Shown here: positions 26,182-39,349 of the stretch, in pieces | How the letters are laid out: each line of letters begins with the position of its first letter | Numbering within the stretch: position 1 is the first letter of the stretch | Assembly: GCA_964247055.1 (NCBI GenBank) | Contig: OZ176051.1 | Span: 11,346,001 to 11,410,000 of the forward strand | Length of the DNA: 64,000 nucleotides | Direction of reading: 5' to 3' | DNA from: Paragordius varius | Lineage: Eukaryota; Nematomorpha | Made by a program: the position numbers and the translations under genes | Notes under the pieces: model-generated | What the model was told of the DNA's origin: nothing | What the model saw: the letters and a program-made list of their open reading frames with translations, nothing else | Database searches by the model: none

Positions 26182-26422
26182 TATATACCATTTACAATTA
26201 AAATTCACCCCAAAATTCTTTGAACAATACAAATTCACCTTATAATTTTATGTGTTTTTGTGTAACTTATCATTAAAATAAATTTTTACGACATGATTTA
26301 TTATTTTTTGCATTATATTAATTTTAAACAGATTTTCATATTTTAAACATATAAAAAAATAATGTTTGATCTTAAAAAAACATTATTTATTTTAGCGCGA
26401 ATTTGAAATGTAAATGGTATAT
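26182..26422. mobile_element. TATACCAT-ended MITE, copy B
   Basis: Begins TATACCATTTACAATTAAAA, then TTCACCCC, and ends with GTAAATGGTATA after a GCGAATTTGAAAT stretch, about 240 bp. The interior is AT-rich with a central ATGTTTGATCTT word. It is an intergenic copy with well preserved ends. A half-copy with a similar AGGGTGAATTTGAAAT arm lies near 25250-25290. Confidence 0.7.
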
Positions 26423-28040
26423 AAAAATGGCGATAATCAAAGACGTCTTATAAAATTTAGGTTTCATAACGGTAAACAGTATTAACATTAATTATTGGGT
26501 ATGTTTTATTGGTAATAAAATTGCTTAGAATATTTTTCGCAATTAATTACTTAAGAGAACCTAATTTTGAGGGATAAAAAGGCGGGTATATATGTGCACA
26601 TCAGTTGTTGATTTTACTGAAATTTTAGGAAATATTTTTTGGGAGGTTTTGCATCATTAAATTCAGAAACGTCGCGGTTTGTTGCAAAAATTTAATAAAA
26701 AGGAAAAAAACATTTTAACAATTTTTGAATATATATATACATATATATTGTTTTGAAATTTTGATATGGAATGAATAAAATTGATACTAAGTAAGTACTT
26801 TATATTATAATATAATTATAAAAAAATTTCATAATAGTAGATAATATTTAAAAAAATTAATCCTTTCTTAATCCTATTTAATACATATCAGTATAGTATT
26901 ATGGCATAATTAAAACATATTTATGCACATGTTTGTACTTTATATTTACTTTAAATTAAAATTTTAGCATAAAAAATTGTCACTCTAAAAAAACTTGAAA
27001 AATTGATTCATATGAATGTTATATATTTTCAAATTAAGTAAGAATCATTTATGTTAGAAAAATTATTTGATTATAAATATATTTATTCCATCCAGTAAGA
27101 AGTCCTCAGAATTATTAATATCTAAGAAAACATAAATATATACCTTTAATTTATAAAAAATCATCATTATTAAAATCAATCATTGCCTCAAGGTTAATAC
27201 ATTCAATTGATTATTTTATGGAAATATGATATAAGAAATGAAATATTTAAGAAATTTATTATATAAGGTTTTTTTTTCATTATAAATCAAATAAAAATAT
27301 TATTATTATTATATGTATGGAAAAAATTAAACTCGCATTGTTTTAATTTTATTACTATATTAAATTATTATTTTTTACATATTTGTCCTTTAATGTGTGA
27401 AGTAACGAAAATAAAACGCTATATTTAAAGTCCATTTATGGATAAAACTATTTTATATTCCTCAGTAAGAAATTTTACGATGAAAATAACTCCTGGAAAA
27501 AAAAATCGTTAACCACTTACATCTTTTAATGCTTAGCAAAAACCATATTTATCGATTTTATTGGATAATATTTTTAAACAACCAATAGTAAAGATAAAAG
27601 CCTTATATAGTTAAATACGCTGCTATCCAAGTTTGCTTAAAACATTTTTTTACTTATTATATTTCTTCCTATAGGATGATGGAATTTTTTCTTCGAGATA
27701 TAGAAATATTTTTCTCGTCTTTTTACATTTCATATGCAAGTAGTATAACTCTTACTAAGGCTTCTTTTTTTCAGACCTTTGTCCTAAATCATTGATTTTT
27801 TTGCATTCCCATGTTATATCATTTGAGTAAAAATCGATTTTTTGACTACTATCAAATATTTTTGTATATCCTGTAGAAAACAGAAGAAACTAGTTTATTA
27901 TTAATATATTTGTACGACTTCTAAAAAAGCACATTTCTTTGATCCAAATATTTTACGTTCAGAAGTGTTTAATTTTTTGGCTAAAATTTTATATTCCATA
28001 TATATTTATGTTATTTTATCTTTTTACAACATATTTATAG

Positions 28041-31000
28041 TTAATGTAAATCACAATACTTTAAATCGGTTCACAAATATATGCGCAAGAGGTAATCAAC
28101 AATTGAAATCTATCAAAAATCTAAAACTCAAACAAAAATTTAAGGCAAAGCGTTTTGCCTACAATTACTTTTCTAGTCGTCGATCAACCCATAGATACTT
28201 TCATTATCCCAGGAATCGGTATAAAAAGAATTTATTCCCTAATTCCAAAAATTCTTACCATGTCAAAAAGTGCAATATTCCAACACCACCTTATCTAAAC
28301 CATTCAATTCATGCAAAACAAAATATTTCCTATTCGTATATGGAGCCAATACAGGACATTCCAAATTTCACATTCGAGTATCAGTATTCGAAAGGAAAAA
28401 ATCTCAGTCAGATAGCCAACTATAAATTAAAAGGTAAATATAATCAAAAGCAGTTCAAACACTTTCAACTAAGCAATCAGTATAACTTAAATAAGAACCA
28501 AATAACCAAAAATCCCTCAGAATCTATAAGATCGGAAACACATTATTTGGAGCAAGGACCTTCCTGGCTTACAAATCATCAAAGTTCCAATGATAATAGT
28601 AGCCAAGATATGGCTATAGATTGTCAAAACGCAAAAGCGCAAAATATGGACCATTCTAAATCACCCACAAATTTTAATACGTTTACAGTTTCTGCGTCAA
28701 AAACTTTCCTAATTTGTGCAGCAAACAACAGCGAAAATCCCCCTTCAAATAGTGACGCTTTGGAACGCGACGCCGTAAAATCTATTTTGGATGAAAAATC
28801 TCCGTCTCCCTTAGAGGAGTACAGTAAATACTTGTTACAAGTTCAAACTAAGCAGAAAGAATGTGATATACATGATACTGCTTTAAAGCATAATAATAAA
28901 ACTAATAATAAAATCGATTCTGGAAAGGGGAATTACATAGAACGGTTTGTTGCCTCAAACTATGATTGCGATATAGCCGAACTCGACATAGATCAATATG
29001 AACCACGTCAAATTATGGCAGTTTTTAAAGAAATCCCACAAAAGCCTGGCGGCCTGTTTGATTGTTCGAATCCACACAAAAAACATAAAGTATGTTGCAA
29101 AACGAAGGATTGCAAACACAAAAAATACCCAAAATATAGATGTTATATTGATTCTTCTTTAAATGATGTGCCTTCCAACCAGGGTAACGAGCAATATAAT
29201 TTAGTTAATATGGATTGTAATTACAATAATCATCGTCCTTGTTTTTTTTCTAATTTTGCTCGCCAAAAAAGTCGAAGAAAAAGACAGCATATATCTAAAT
29301 CACCAATACAACCAACAAATCATCAAAAATTATCTCGGTGCCGTAAAAATGTTACCAAATCAAAAATGTCTAAATCTTTGATTACAAATATCGATTCTCA
29401 TAAATCTATAGATTCGCCGCATAGGAGATGTTATTTTAGAGATTATAAAATAAAATCTCATAACAAAGGTAAAGTTTTACCATATACGAAATATTTAGCG
29501 CATTCAGACACAAGTGCGGCCTACGCACTCAAACGATATAGCAATCAAGTTCTCTACGACAATGTTGCTGATTGTAATGATATTGAGAAAACGGCACTAC
29601 CCAATATCTCACAACTAAATTTGGGTTCAAAGCAAACACTTATAAATTTATCATCGAATCACCAAAAAGCTTTGGGAACAAAACCCACTGAATGCCAAAT
29701 GCCAGGAAAAAGTATTTGTCATTGTTGCAGAAGCTTGCAAAAGAATGTGAAAAATCGGCCATCTTGGGATACTTTAATAGATGATCACTTTGATTTTCAT
29801 CAATACGTTGATTCCGACGTTATATCTGACGATAATGAAAATAATTTAAGCGGTCACAATAATGCTCCATATGTGAAGTATGTGCAAAATCAAAATACAG
29901 GGCGACAAATCTTTGGTCAAAACAACGAATCAGATTTCGATGATAATTATAGCTGTTGCAAAGAAGGTTTAACCATTTGACAATTTAGTTAATATTTTTG
30001 CATTACAAAAATGCCGGTAAATAGATTCGTATATAAGGGACTTAAACGAAAAAATGCTTAAAGAGGGACGTTTTTTATTTTTTATCCAAGATCAAATAAT
30101 TTCCCTTTGTAGCTTAATTATAAATATTTCGGCAATAGATATTGTTATAAATGCTTTTAGTTAATCATAATATTATCATAGAATTTATAAATGTTAAACA
30201 TTTTATTACCTTGGTGAATTTTTGATTACACTAACCAAATTAAACCGTATAGAAACTATAGTGATGGAATATGTCTCTTAGTTATAAGCCTATTTAAAAT
30301 TTTTCAAAATTTTGTATTAATTTAATCCAAATTTATGAAAAAGCCTTTTTAGCATAAATTTAATGTTTTTATTTATATCTAAAAGTATAATAAATTAATT
30401 CCATACTGAATTTTAACCGAAATTATAGGCAGATAAAGTGTTAAAAAATCCGATCAAGCTAAATTTTTATTAGGGTTATATTTGTAAATTATTTTATTTT
30501 ACATGTGTTTTACTAAATAATTTTATCGAATATTTAAATTTTAAATTTTAGATATCCAGAAAACAGAGCTCTACAATAGCCATGATCAAATATATACAGA
30601 TACTACGTCAACAAACAGCAGTTTGTGTTCAAGCTCTCGTATGATATTCAATTTTTAGATTAGAAGCAAATATTGATTTTTGGAAAAATATAAATAACTA
30701 TGACAAATTATTTTCATATTAATTTAGGTGAATATCCATATAAATTTGGTATGCAACACGAAACCAATGATCAATTTAACAATGATCAGGTACATTTTAA
30801 TATATATGTAAATTTGATAGATATAAATATATTTTAATTTACATATCTTTGGATAAAAAACTCCCTAGCTTTAAAGAAAAAAATGGGTATCACGTTGCAT
30901 ATTAGGTTAATAAAGCCAAAACACTGATTTTAAACATTCAGCTGTTTTGCTCTTCATAAATATTATGAATAATGGCTAAAAAATTTACAACGATATATTT

Positions 31001-34000
31001 ATATATAATAATATATAATATTTCTTTGAAATATTTTTACAAAAATTTAATTTAACAAACTGAAAGTCACTTTTGTTTAAAAATTTTATTTCAATACGCA
31101 CGCCCTATATTCTGCTAAAGCAATATATGTAGCGAATAGTTTTTTTCCTTAAAATTGAACTTTATTAAAAATTTATTTTGAGTTCAAAACACGATTATCA
31201 TAAAACAACAGATTCATTCTGAATAGCGCTAAGTTTTTGTGTATTAATTTTTGGTTTAATAAAATATCAAGTTAAATTATTTGACATATATTTTTAAAGG
31301 GTTACTCCGATCTCTCATCGACTTTACACAACGATATCCTAATCGAAGACTTAAACAAAACATTTACATTGACGAACCATAATAATAACAATATTGAAAA
31401 AGAGCCCTTAATAAATGATAATCATTGTGGCTATAGGTTGGCATTTGATACGCAAACTACCCTTTCCTCCATCTACAGTTTAAACGATTTCAATCTCTTA
31501 CAGAGTTGTTATAATGCGTTGGGACAACCTGAAAATATGCACAATATATGTGGAAATAATGAAAAAATGGACCATCTCAATATGAAATATGATATTGAAA
31601 CAGTACCAGATAGTACACCTTTTTGGCAATCTTGGCCTCCGGATTTGGAGAATCCGTATTCTTCGGCACGGCAAAAACGGATTTATAATACATTTTTGAA
31701 ACAAAAAATGTTAAATGAAAATAAATCAAACATATTACGAACTTCAAAACTGATTAATATCTCCTTACCAATGCTTACTTTTATCTCAAACACGAACCAA
31801 CAAAAGTTTAAAAGCAGGGAAGATTATAGAAGAACTGATAAAGCTCCATTAACATCTGGTATCGTTATTGATGATTTTATCAATATTTTTTTGCAATAAT
31901 AATCAGACATTTGTTTTGATATAAGGATGATTTGAATGGTTTACTCTTTTGACAGTATTGTAATGGCTGATTATATTACATATTTAAAAAAAATGGTGTA
32001 ACTTGAAAATTAAACTTATTAATAATACATTCATTTCTAAAACATAAATATATATATCGTAAACATCCGTTGCATAAATTGTGAATTTCGAATATTATGA
32101 AAAAATAACCTTCAATCAGTCACCGGTAATCCATAAGCTCTAAGAATAATAAGATAGCATTTTAAAACACTTTTTAAATACCGGTCATTGGTTTGAAAAA
32201 ATTTATTCGCTCTTTATAGATTTTATCATAATATATATTATTTTTATTTAGATCAGAATATGGATAATTGCAAAAATTTGGGTAATGATAAAACTCAGCC
32301 AAGTAATGATAAAGAAGCCCCTTTCACAATAATAAATAAAAATTGCAATGATACAATTAGTAATATCACTAATTTTCAACTTTTGATAAAATTGGCTTTG
32401 GAAAATTTTTACCAAAAAAATAATTCATCTGCTCAATCTTTGTCATCTGCACCTCAGTCCCCTTGCAAAACAACTAAAAATATTTCGAATTCCTTTGGCA
32501 AAGATAATTGTGATAACCACAAGGATTTGGGCACGGTGTTAGCCTGTCTCAGTGAAAGTCTTATGCTTCAAATTCTAAATAATTTAAGTTGTGAAGCGAT
32601 TACAAATAAGGCTGACGCGGAACCAAATGTATATATATGATATTATTCAGATAAAATTTAATTTACACAATGTGCATAAATATTAATAAACCATAGAAAG
32701 CTTGTTGAGAGCAAACCGTCGCATAAATGAATTAGCCATGATTTAATTTACTTTTAAAAATATTTACTATATTATAAGTAATAAATATTCCACAAAAGTT
32801 GCACGTATATCGCACTTTCAATAATCTAAATTTGGATAAAATATGCCTTATAACCGAAAAAAATAGCAAAATGAGTTATTTTACATAAATTATGATATAT
32901 ATATTTTTTACTTATTTCATTTATAGCTTTTAGTAAAAACCAAATTTTCCATTATATTGATAGGGTTGTGATGATCATACTGTAAAACTTGGACCACATG
33001 AAACCCTTTATTCTAAGTGTCCCATATGTCAATATTTAAAGGGCATTGCAAATTTTGAAAAAAATAAAATCCGCCAAAAACCATCCATTAATTGCCAAGC
33101 TAACAATGACTTAAACCTTATGACAGGAACGTTAATACTTTCAACTTTAGCCTCCTTACAATTGTTAAAAGTAACACAGGAGGTAGAAAAATAAAATATT
33201 ATCAAGTGATAAATATTTAGCTAAAAGAACCTAATATAAACTATTTACACCTTGAACCCTTAAACAGTTCAAATTCACTCTCAAACATTTAAAATTTACC
33301 TTAAAACACTTCAAGTTGACCCTAAATATAAATTATATTGAAATTAACAAGCAAAAATTGATAGCACTATGTCATAAACATATTAATAATGAGTTGATTT
33401 AACCCAAAAACACATAAACTTTTGAGGTGAATTCAAAATATACTATTATTAGTGTTCAAGGGTGCATTTGAGATATAAATGATATATTTTATTTTTTCTT
33501 ATAAGACATTTTTAATGCTAATATAGAGTAACAACACAAAATATCAAAATATGGGTGGAAATACAAATGATGAGCATCAAAAGTATGTCATGTTTTTCGT
33601 TCTTCTTACTATTATATTTATTTAAGGTTCCCCAAATGATTTGACAAAGTATTTTATTTTTATTATGATTCATCTTAGGTCCTTTAAGTAAGAGAGCGAG
33701 TCTTCCTTTTCCGCATTTTTTTCCAAAAAAACCAGTTGTAAATAAATTCAATTCTTATGAATATTATAATTTCATTCTGTTAATCTATATTCATGATTAC
33801 CGATATTTGCAAACTTAATCGTATGAATATTATTTCAATTAAAACAGGTCTCTTTTTATTAATACTAAGCTATTGTGGTTTAGCATAATGTATAAATCTC
33901 AAAATTAATATATTACTATACCTTATTTAAAATTTATAAAATTACTATATAAATTTTTCTAAAACTACAGACGCAGTTATTGCTCAATTTTACCATCGTC

Positions 34001-36149
34001 AGACGACCATAATGATACTAATTATAATACAAAAATGGAAATTAGCAATGACGGAAACAGCCTAAATAATAATTTCAAGGATTACCCAAATTCGCCATAT
34101 CATGATCAACAGCAAAACGAATCTACTTATAGTGATGACCCAAATAGGGTTAATAATAATCTTAACGACAACAACAATACATCATCCATATTAAGTTTAA
34201 TGGAAAGTAGCTTAAAGTTGCGTTTTGGTGACACATTTGGACCCATTGACACGAGTCGCATTGAAAACTTGACAGATCCTTCATTCGCCCAAAACCACAA
34301 TACCACAAAAAAATACGGTAATCATGATTCATATCCAAACAATCTTTCAATAACGGTAAACAAAGTTTCGCCCACACAATCTAAACCAGTATTCAAAGAA
34401 ATTAAGTTGGGTGCCGTAACAAATTTTCTGGCATCCCAGATGCCAGAAAACCCCTTAATTAATGGTAATAACGAAGTAACGAGTAAGCAATTACCCAACT
34501 TGGAGTTTTTACGAGAAAAGTGGTTAAAATTGAAATCATTTGAAGAAAACGCCATTAAATCGCAACATTTTACCAACTTTCATCAAACAAATTCTAGGAT
34601 ATGTAATATCCCACCTAATTTACAAGGACAAGATTTTAAGGATGATATAACAACAGACGATTATTCAAATATCGATAATTTTGACTCAAGCAACCCTATT
34701 TACGAAGAAGTGACAGATAACTTTAAAAATAATGTAAATAATTCTCAAATATCTTCAGATACGCAATCATCGGATTCTTTTTCACATCCATCAGGTATAT
34801 TTTAACAATATAAACTATATACTGCTGTAGCTTTTTTCATGCGTCAACTTTTGATTATCTTTTGTTCAACACTATATAGATCGATTACAGAAAGATACAA
34901 CATCTACCCATACCCAGGCATTGAGTCACCATAGTATCTTAAAAATCAAGAAAACTGTCAGGTAATCATTTAATTTAAAATTTTAATTCCCTGGTGTAAA
35001 TTTAAGTTTTATAAAATATTTATTTTTACAGTTTTTCCGATAAAGTATGCTTGCACGAAATTAGTGACAGCAATATAACGCCTTATGGAACTCCAGAACG
35101 GATCTTAAGTTCGGGCGAAAACAGTATATTATTTTCTAATAATTATCCCTATTATAATTTAAAATTTATGAATATTTATCTAATGCAATTGTTTAGAAAT
35201 AACATCATCCACAAAATTCGTATTTGATGAAAGTGCAAGCGATAACTTCATTGAAATTTTACTTCAACTCTATACCTATTTTAACTTGCATAGTACCTTA
35301 AGTTTGTTGTTTGAATGCGAAAACTGTGATGATTTACCAAGCGACACATGGGAATCAAAACTTAAGATGGCTATAAACACTAATATGAACCAAGTATGAT
35401 GGTAGATAATATTTGTTTACGTAAGAGTATTTTCTAACGAGCCGATTCTAATTCGCCTATGTGAATAATTCATGTGACTTAGCCAACTGAAATAGCCCCT
35501 AAAATTTTTCCTTTTTCGAGATTGTTTTTTGACTATGAATTTTTCATCTTCACCTTTGACCATGAGACATTTTAGCTAATAAGTCATTTGACTAATGTGA
35601 CCAGATATTTTTAACTTTGACGCAGTACGAAATCAAAACATACTTACCTGTTTTTACACCATCGGTGTGGTATTTACACAGTTTCCACAATAAATATCAT
35701 GATGATAGGAATATCAGGATTATCATAGTGCTTTGGTTTTTTAAGAGTTAATAAAGAAATTATTTACACTTTTGCGGTAGGGGCTCCGTATAAAATTGCA
35801 AAAGGTGCACACTTTTTTCAAATAATTTTCTGAAAGCTAAATGCCTTATTGTAAAAAATATAACCTTAACTACATATAAAAAGCAAAACAATATTTTTAA
35901 AAATTTTAAATTTCCAAATGTGTTCTCTAAAGTACCAAGTTTTTTGTTTAAAATGTTGTACTTAAAATAAACGCAAAAATTCCGACATTGAACTTTAATT
36001 TTATGCTAAATTTTGATATCAACTACATATATTTTTTAAAAAATGCCTACTTTCAAAAATTTAATTTTTACCAAAATTTTGTTGAAGCATACTTCATACT
36101 ATTTTGAGCATGACGGAAACGATATAAACGGTTGAGATGTTATAACACT

Positions 36150-36180
<31 letters not shown>

Positions 36181-39100
36181 TTCGATAATGCTGAAAATTT
36201 TTCTGACTAAGAATTTTGCTTAAAATATTAGTTTGTTTTCAAATTTATGTTAAACAAAAATTGTGTTTTTTTACAAAAATTCACAAAATCTGCAACCAAA
36301 CAAACCTTTAAAATTCTAAACCTATAATAATGTTCAATATCATCGAATTATTCAGAAAAAGGCTATTATATCTTAAAGCGTTTTACCGTTTCCATCATGC
36401 TTCTAAATAGTTTCAAGTACGCTTTAACAAAACATTTCAAATTTGTTTATGCAAAAAATAAATGTTTAGGAAAAAAATTAAAAATATCATACTCTTATAA
36501 GTATAGAAAACGTAAAAACTTTTATTCTTTACGAAAAACAGGTTATTTCGAATCATATGCCATATATAATAAATTTTGAATATAATTTTACGAGAATAAC
36601 AATTTTCTATATAATTTTCCGTTTGATTTATAACAAACTAAACTTGATCAAACATTTATTAAATATCATAAATTTTTGTTAATTTTAAATTTTGAGGCAT
36701 CTCTTTTTGCGGAAGCTCTAGGTGAAAGAGCCATAAGCCTGAATCTTACGGTGGAGTCCGAGATTTATAATTTCGCCACTCCGCGAGAAGCTGAATCATG
36801 AGCGGTTTGAACGATCCAAAATTTTATGTTCAAGAGCAGAAAATAAAATATTAACCAATTAAATATAGGCCAATCTTTGTTTTTTACTACAAAATGAACC
36901 TTACAAATTATGGGGTTATTTTTACAGAGGGTACTTATCGAATTTTAAAATATATTTTTTTGAATATAAAAGGTTTTAAATATATATTAAAAATAAAATT
37001 TAATTTTTTTTGAATATCAAAAAGCAGTACAAAAGTGGGGGCGGTACAGTCGCAGTTTTTTTCTGAAAAACCAGTACTGTACTGCTAAAAACAGCCTATC
37101 TGGTCACATTACATTTGACATAACTCATTCACATGGCCAATTGTCGAATTAATAAATAAAGGGATGAATTTTCGGATAAACAAATTTTGATTAAACTTAT
37201 ATATTAATAAAAAGAAAATGGATTTATAAAATTTATAAATATGATCCATATTTCGTATTATAATAATAGTTAATAAACCTTGGAGACAATCGTAAACATC
37301 ACAATCTATCACAATTCCTTATCAATCAATTCTGTCAACCTTTGTCCACATTAATACTTGAAACAATGTGTTTTAGGGGCCACTCTTGTAATCCAGCTAA
37401 TGTCAGCCATGATCAGTGTAAAAGGATTGACAATCAGGTATGGTCGAATGCACATCTTTGGAGGCAAATCAAAAAATTGGGTAAGTTTCCGTGTTTACTT
37501 TAAAAAACTGTTTAAAAGAAAAGCATATGTGACGTATTTTTCGAGGAGTTAGAATATTTTATCATTCGAATCTTTTTTGATTATTTAGTTGACCAAACTT
37601 ACACCAATACTGACACCTCTGTATCAATTAACAGTAATAAACTTTCAATTATGAACGATCTCATTACCGCCATTGAAAAAAATAAACATGCGACCACAAT
37701 ATTGGAATCTAAATATACTGGGTCGCAATTATTCCAAGAACAATCCTTTCTTTATGCCTTTATTTGTGGTTTGCTAAAGTAAGCTTCTTAAATTACCAAT
37801 GCTTGCTCTATGTTAATAATTAAAAGCTTTGAACTTTATAAATATTTATTTTAGCCTAAAACAATTGGGCCATTGGATGGAGGCACAATTTCAAATGGAA
37901 AACGAGCCTTCAAATATGGCGCTATCTGATAATCCAATATTATGCAAACTACTTTATTCTTTAAAACATCTTCCCTTCAGGATTTACCTTCCCGCCATAA
38001 TAAATTATCCAGATTCAATTAGCATGATGACAGCAAAAGGCAATTTAGAAATCTCAATCAATCCAAATCCCGAAAAAAATGTTCCAAAAAGATTAGAAGT
38101 AAAGGATATAGCTATTAATCTTACAAGTTCAAACTGTTCATCTAACGAGAGTAATTATAATAATAAAATTGGAAAAAATTGTAACTATATAAATAAGCAA
38201 CCAAATAATATCTCCCATTTTAATGTGCCATCCTCAAAAAACCCTCCTAGAGCCGCCGAATTTTTAACGAGTGATCGAGAAAATTTTAAAGGTATAACAA
38301 CTATTGCGAACGCGAAAATCGATAATGAAACTGATGCTATGTCAATATTCCCTTGCAAAATACCTAAAGGAATCCAAAGAAATCCAATACCATCTAAGAT
38401 ACCTAAACTCTATCCAAATCGTGCCTACATGTCAGCATCTTCAACAATCATTGAAACTAATCTTTGTAACAAACTTAATTCTTATAAGAAAGCTATTGGT
38501 AAAAATAATGAAGTTGAAAAGAAATGTTCATCGGCTCCAATTTCACCCGTCAAAGATAACAAAAGCATTGTTTCCAAATATAACAACAATGGAAAAATTG
38601 TAAATATTTGGCAAAATGAACAAACGAGGATTACTGATACTATAACTCTCAATCCTTCAAAGCTGTTGTTACCAAATAAAGATGAGACATCACAACAGCT
38701 ATCATTTATAAAAAATATTTCTACTAACCTAAAAAATGTCCCTTTCCCTTCTGAAAATGTTAGCAATGTAGAAAATGAAAACCCTAGTGCCCAACATTTA
38801 TTGAATTTGCATAAATCCGGTAATAATGCATCAGAGATTGAATGTGAACGATCTTACAAACCACCTATTCAAGCGCTAGTCATTAAATATAAACCAACAT
38901 CTTTGTTACTTAAAAACACAAACAACCGTGAAAAAAGTGGAAAAAACGATGAGAAATCGTTGATGAAAGACCTCACAAATAAAACAACATCGCCGCCCAC
39001 GAACGGTTTCCAAAAATTTCGACAAGATCTTAACCGGAGATTCAATAAGAAAAATGTTATGCCTCGTCCGTTAAGTACTAATTTAACTATTCCAACCAAG

Positions 39101-39349
39101 GGAAATAGCAACGTAAACTCTAATCATTCAAATACCACCAACAAATCTCGTAAATCATACCCCACCAGAACTGATGGATTACATTTACACTTAACTAGCA
39201 ATAATAATAGTATGGTGGCTAATGAAAATAGTAAAAATTTAGCCAATGAAAAAAATATTTATATCATCAATGCTAATTCTTTCGTTAACAGTAAAAACAG
39301 TTCGTCTGAAAGTGGAATTGGGAGCAGTGAAGCACCTAACTTAGCCTAA
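28041..39349 (+). CDS. Very large Asn/Ser-rich protein with RUN-like region, at least 14 exons
   Basis: Fourteen exons join in phase: 28041-29966, 30552-30638, 30728-30789, 31300-31858, 32252-32628, 32964-33182, 33527-33582, 33971-34794, 34880-34961, 35032-35123, 35197-35393, 37270-37480, 37589-37778 and 37855-39349, about 2125 residues. Most is low-complexity, rich in Asn, Ser and Lys, with a Cys/His/Lys cluster near 29070-29140 and a CPIC pair near 33025. The ordered part, encoded at about 35230-37990, is helical: NFIEILLQLYTYFNLHSTL, then HNLSQFLINQFCQPLSTLIL, VWSNAHLWRQIKKL, and IMNDLITAIEKNK followed by FQEQSFLYAFICGLL and LCKLLYSLKHLPF. The order and spacing resemble a RUN domain (small-GTPase effector fold, as in RUSC proteins), by memory only. 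No SH3 follows; the end is Ser-rich. The first exon is internal (acceptor at 28040), so the N-terminus is missing. AATAAA at 39638-39643. It could instead be two genes. Confidence 0.62.
33233..33485. mobile_element. TATACCAT-family MITE, copy E (diverged)
   Basis: Contains repeated TTCAAATTCACTCT/AGTTGACCCT-type words at the left, and AGGTGAATTC and AAGGGTGCATTTGAGA at the right, in inverted arrangement. The terminal TATACCAT words are worn. It lies in an intron of the large RUN-like gene. Confidence 0.5.
35593..37111. mobile_element. Non-autonomous hAT element in an intron of the RUN-like gene
   Basis: The element begins TAATGTGACCAGATA and ends with the exact complement (TATCTGGTCACATTA). 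It is flanked by a perfect 8-bp target duplication, CATTTGAC, at 35585-35592 and 37112-37119. Size is 1519 bp with no transposase. Further in, a GCAGTAC word recurs near both ends. The interior carries a fold-back pair (about 36060-36140 against 36350-36460), a TA microsatellite and a GC-richer patch at 36705-36800. The termini resemble those of the hAT elements at 41007 and 58675. Confidence 0.85.

Larger units (their letters stand above)
17677..28040. other. About 10 kb with no supportable gene
   Basis: Open frames here are short and of AT-driven composition, and I could not link any as exons. An AATAAA near 17831 may end the NAXE transcript. The stretch holds remnants of repeats (18.7-19.1 kb, and a MITE at 26182-26422). 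Possible 5' exons of the downstream large gene may lie in 26.7-28.0 kb: an ATG at 26771 leads to a strong GTAAGTAC donor after seven codons, but its phase does not directly fit the exon at 28041. Confidence 0.4.

Noticed and set aside
27965-28040. Hydrophobic N-terminal extension of the large exon, resembling a membrane anchor
   Set aside because: It begins without an ATG, is made of a T-rich stretch typical of an intron end, and a good acceptor (TTTATAG) at 28040 marks the likely exon start.
36705-36800. GC-richer patch with possible hairpins, considered as a tRNA or small RNA gene
   Set aside because: No tRNA A and B box arrangement or cloverleaf could be drawn, and it lies inside the non-autonomous hAT element.
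37358-37552. 64-codon open frame reading ATLVIQLMSAM and onwards
   Set aside because: A different frame over the same bases is continuous with both neighbouring exons in phase (37270-37480) and gives the RUN-like VWSNAHLWRQIKKL, so this frame is a shadow.
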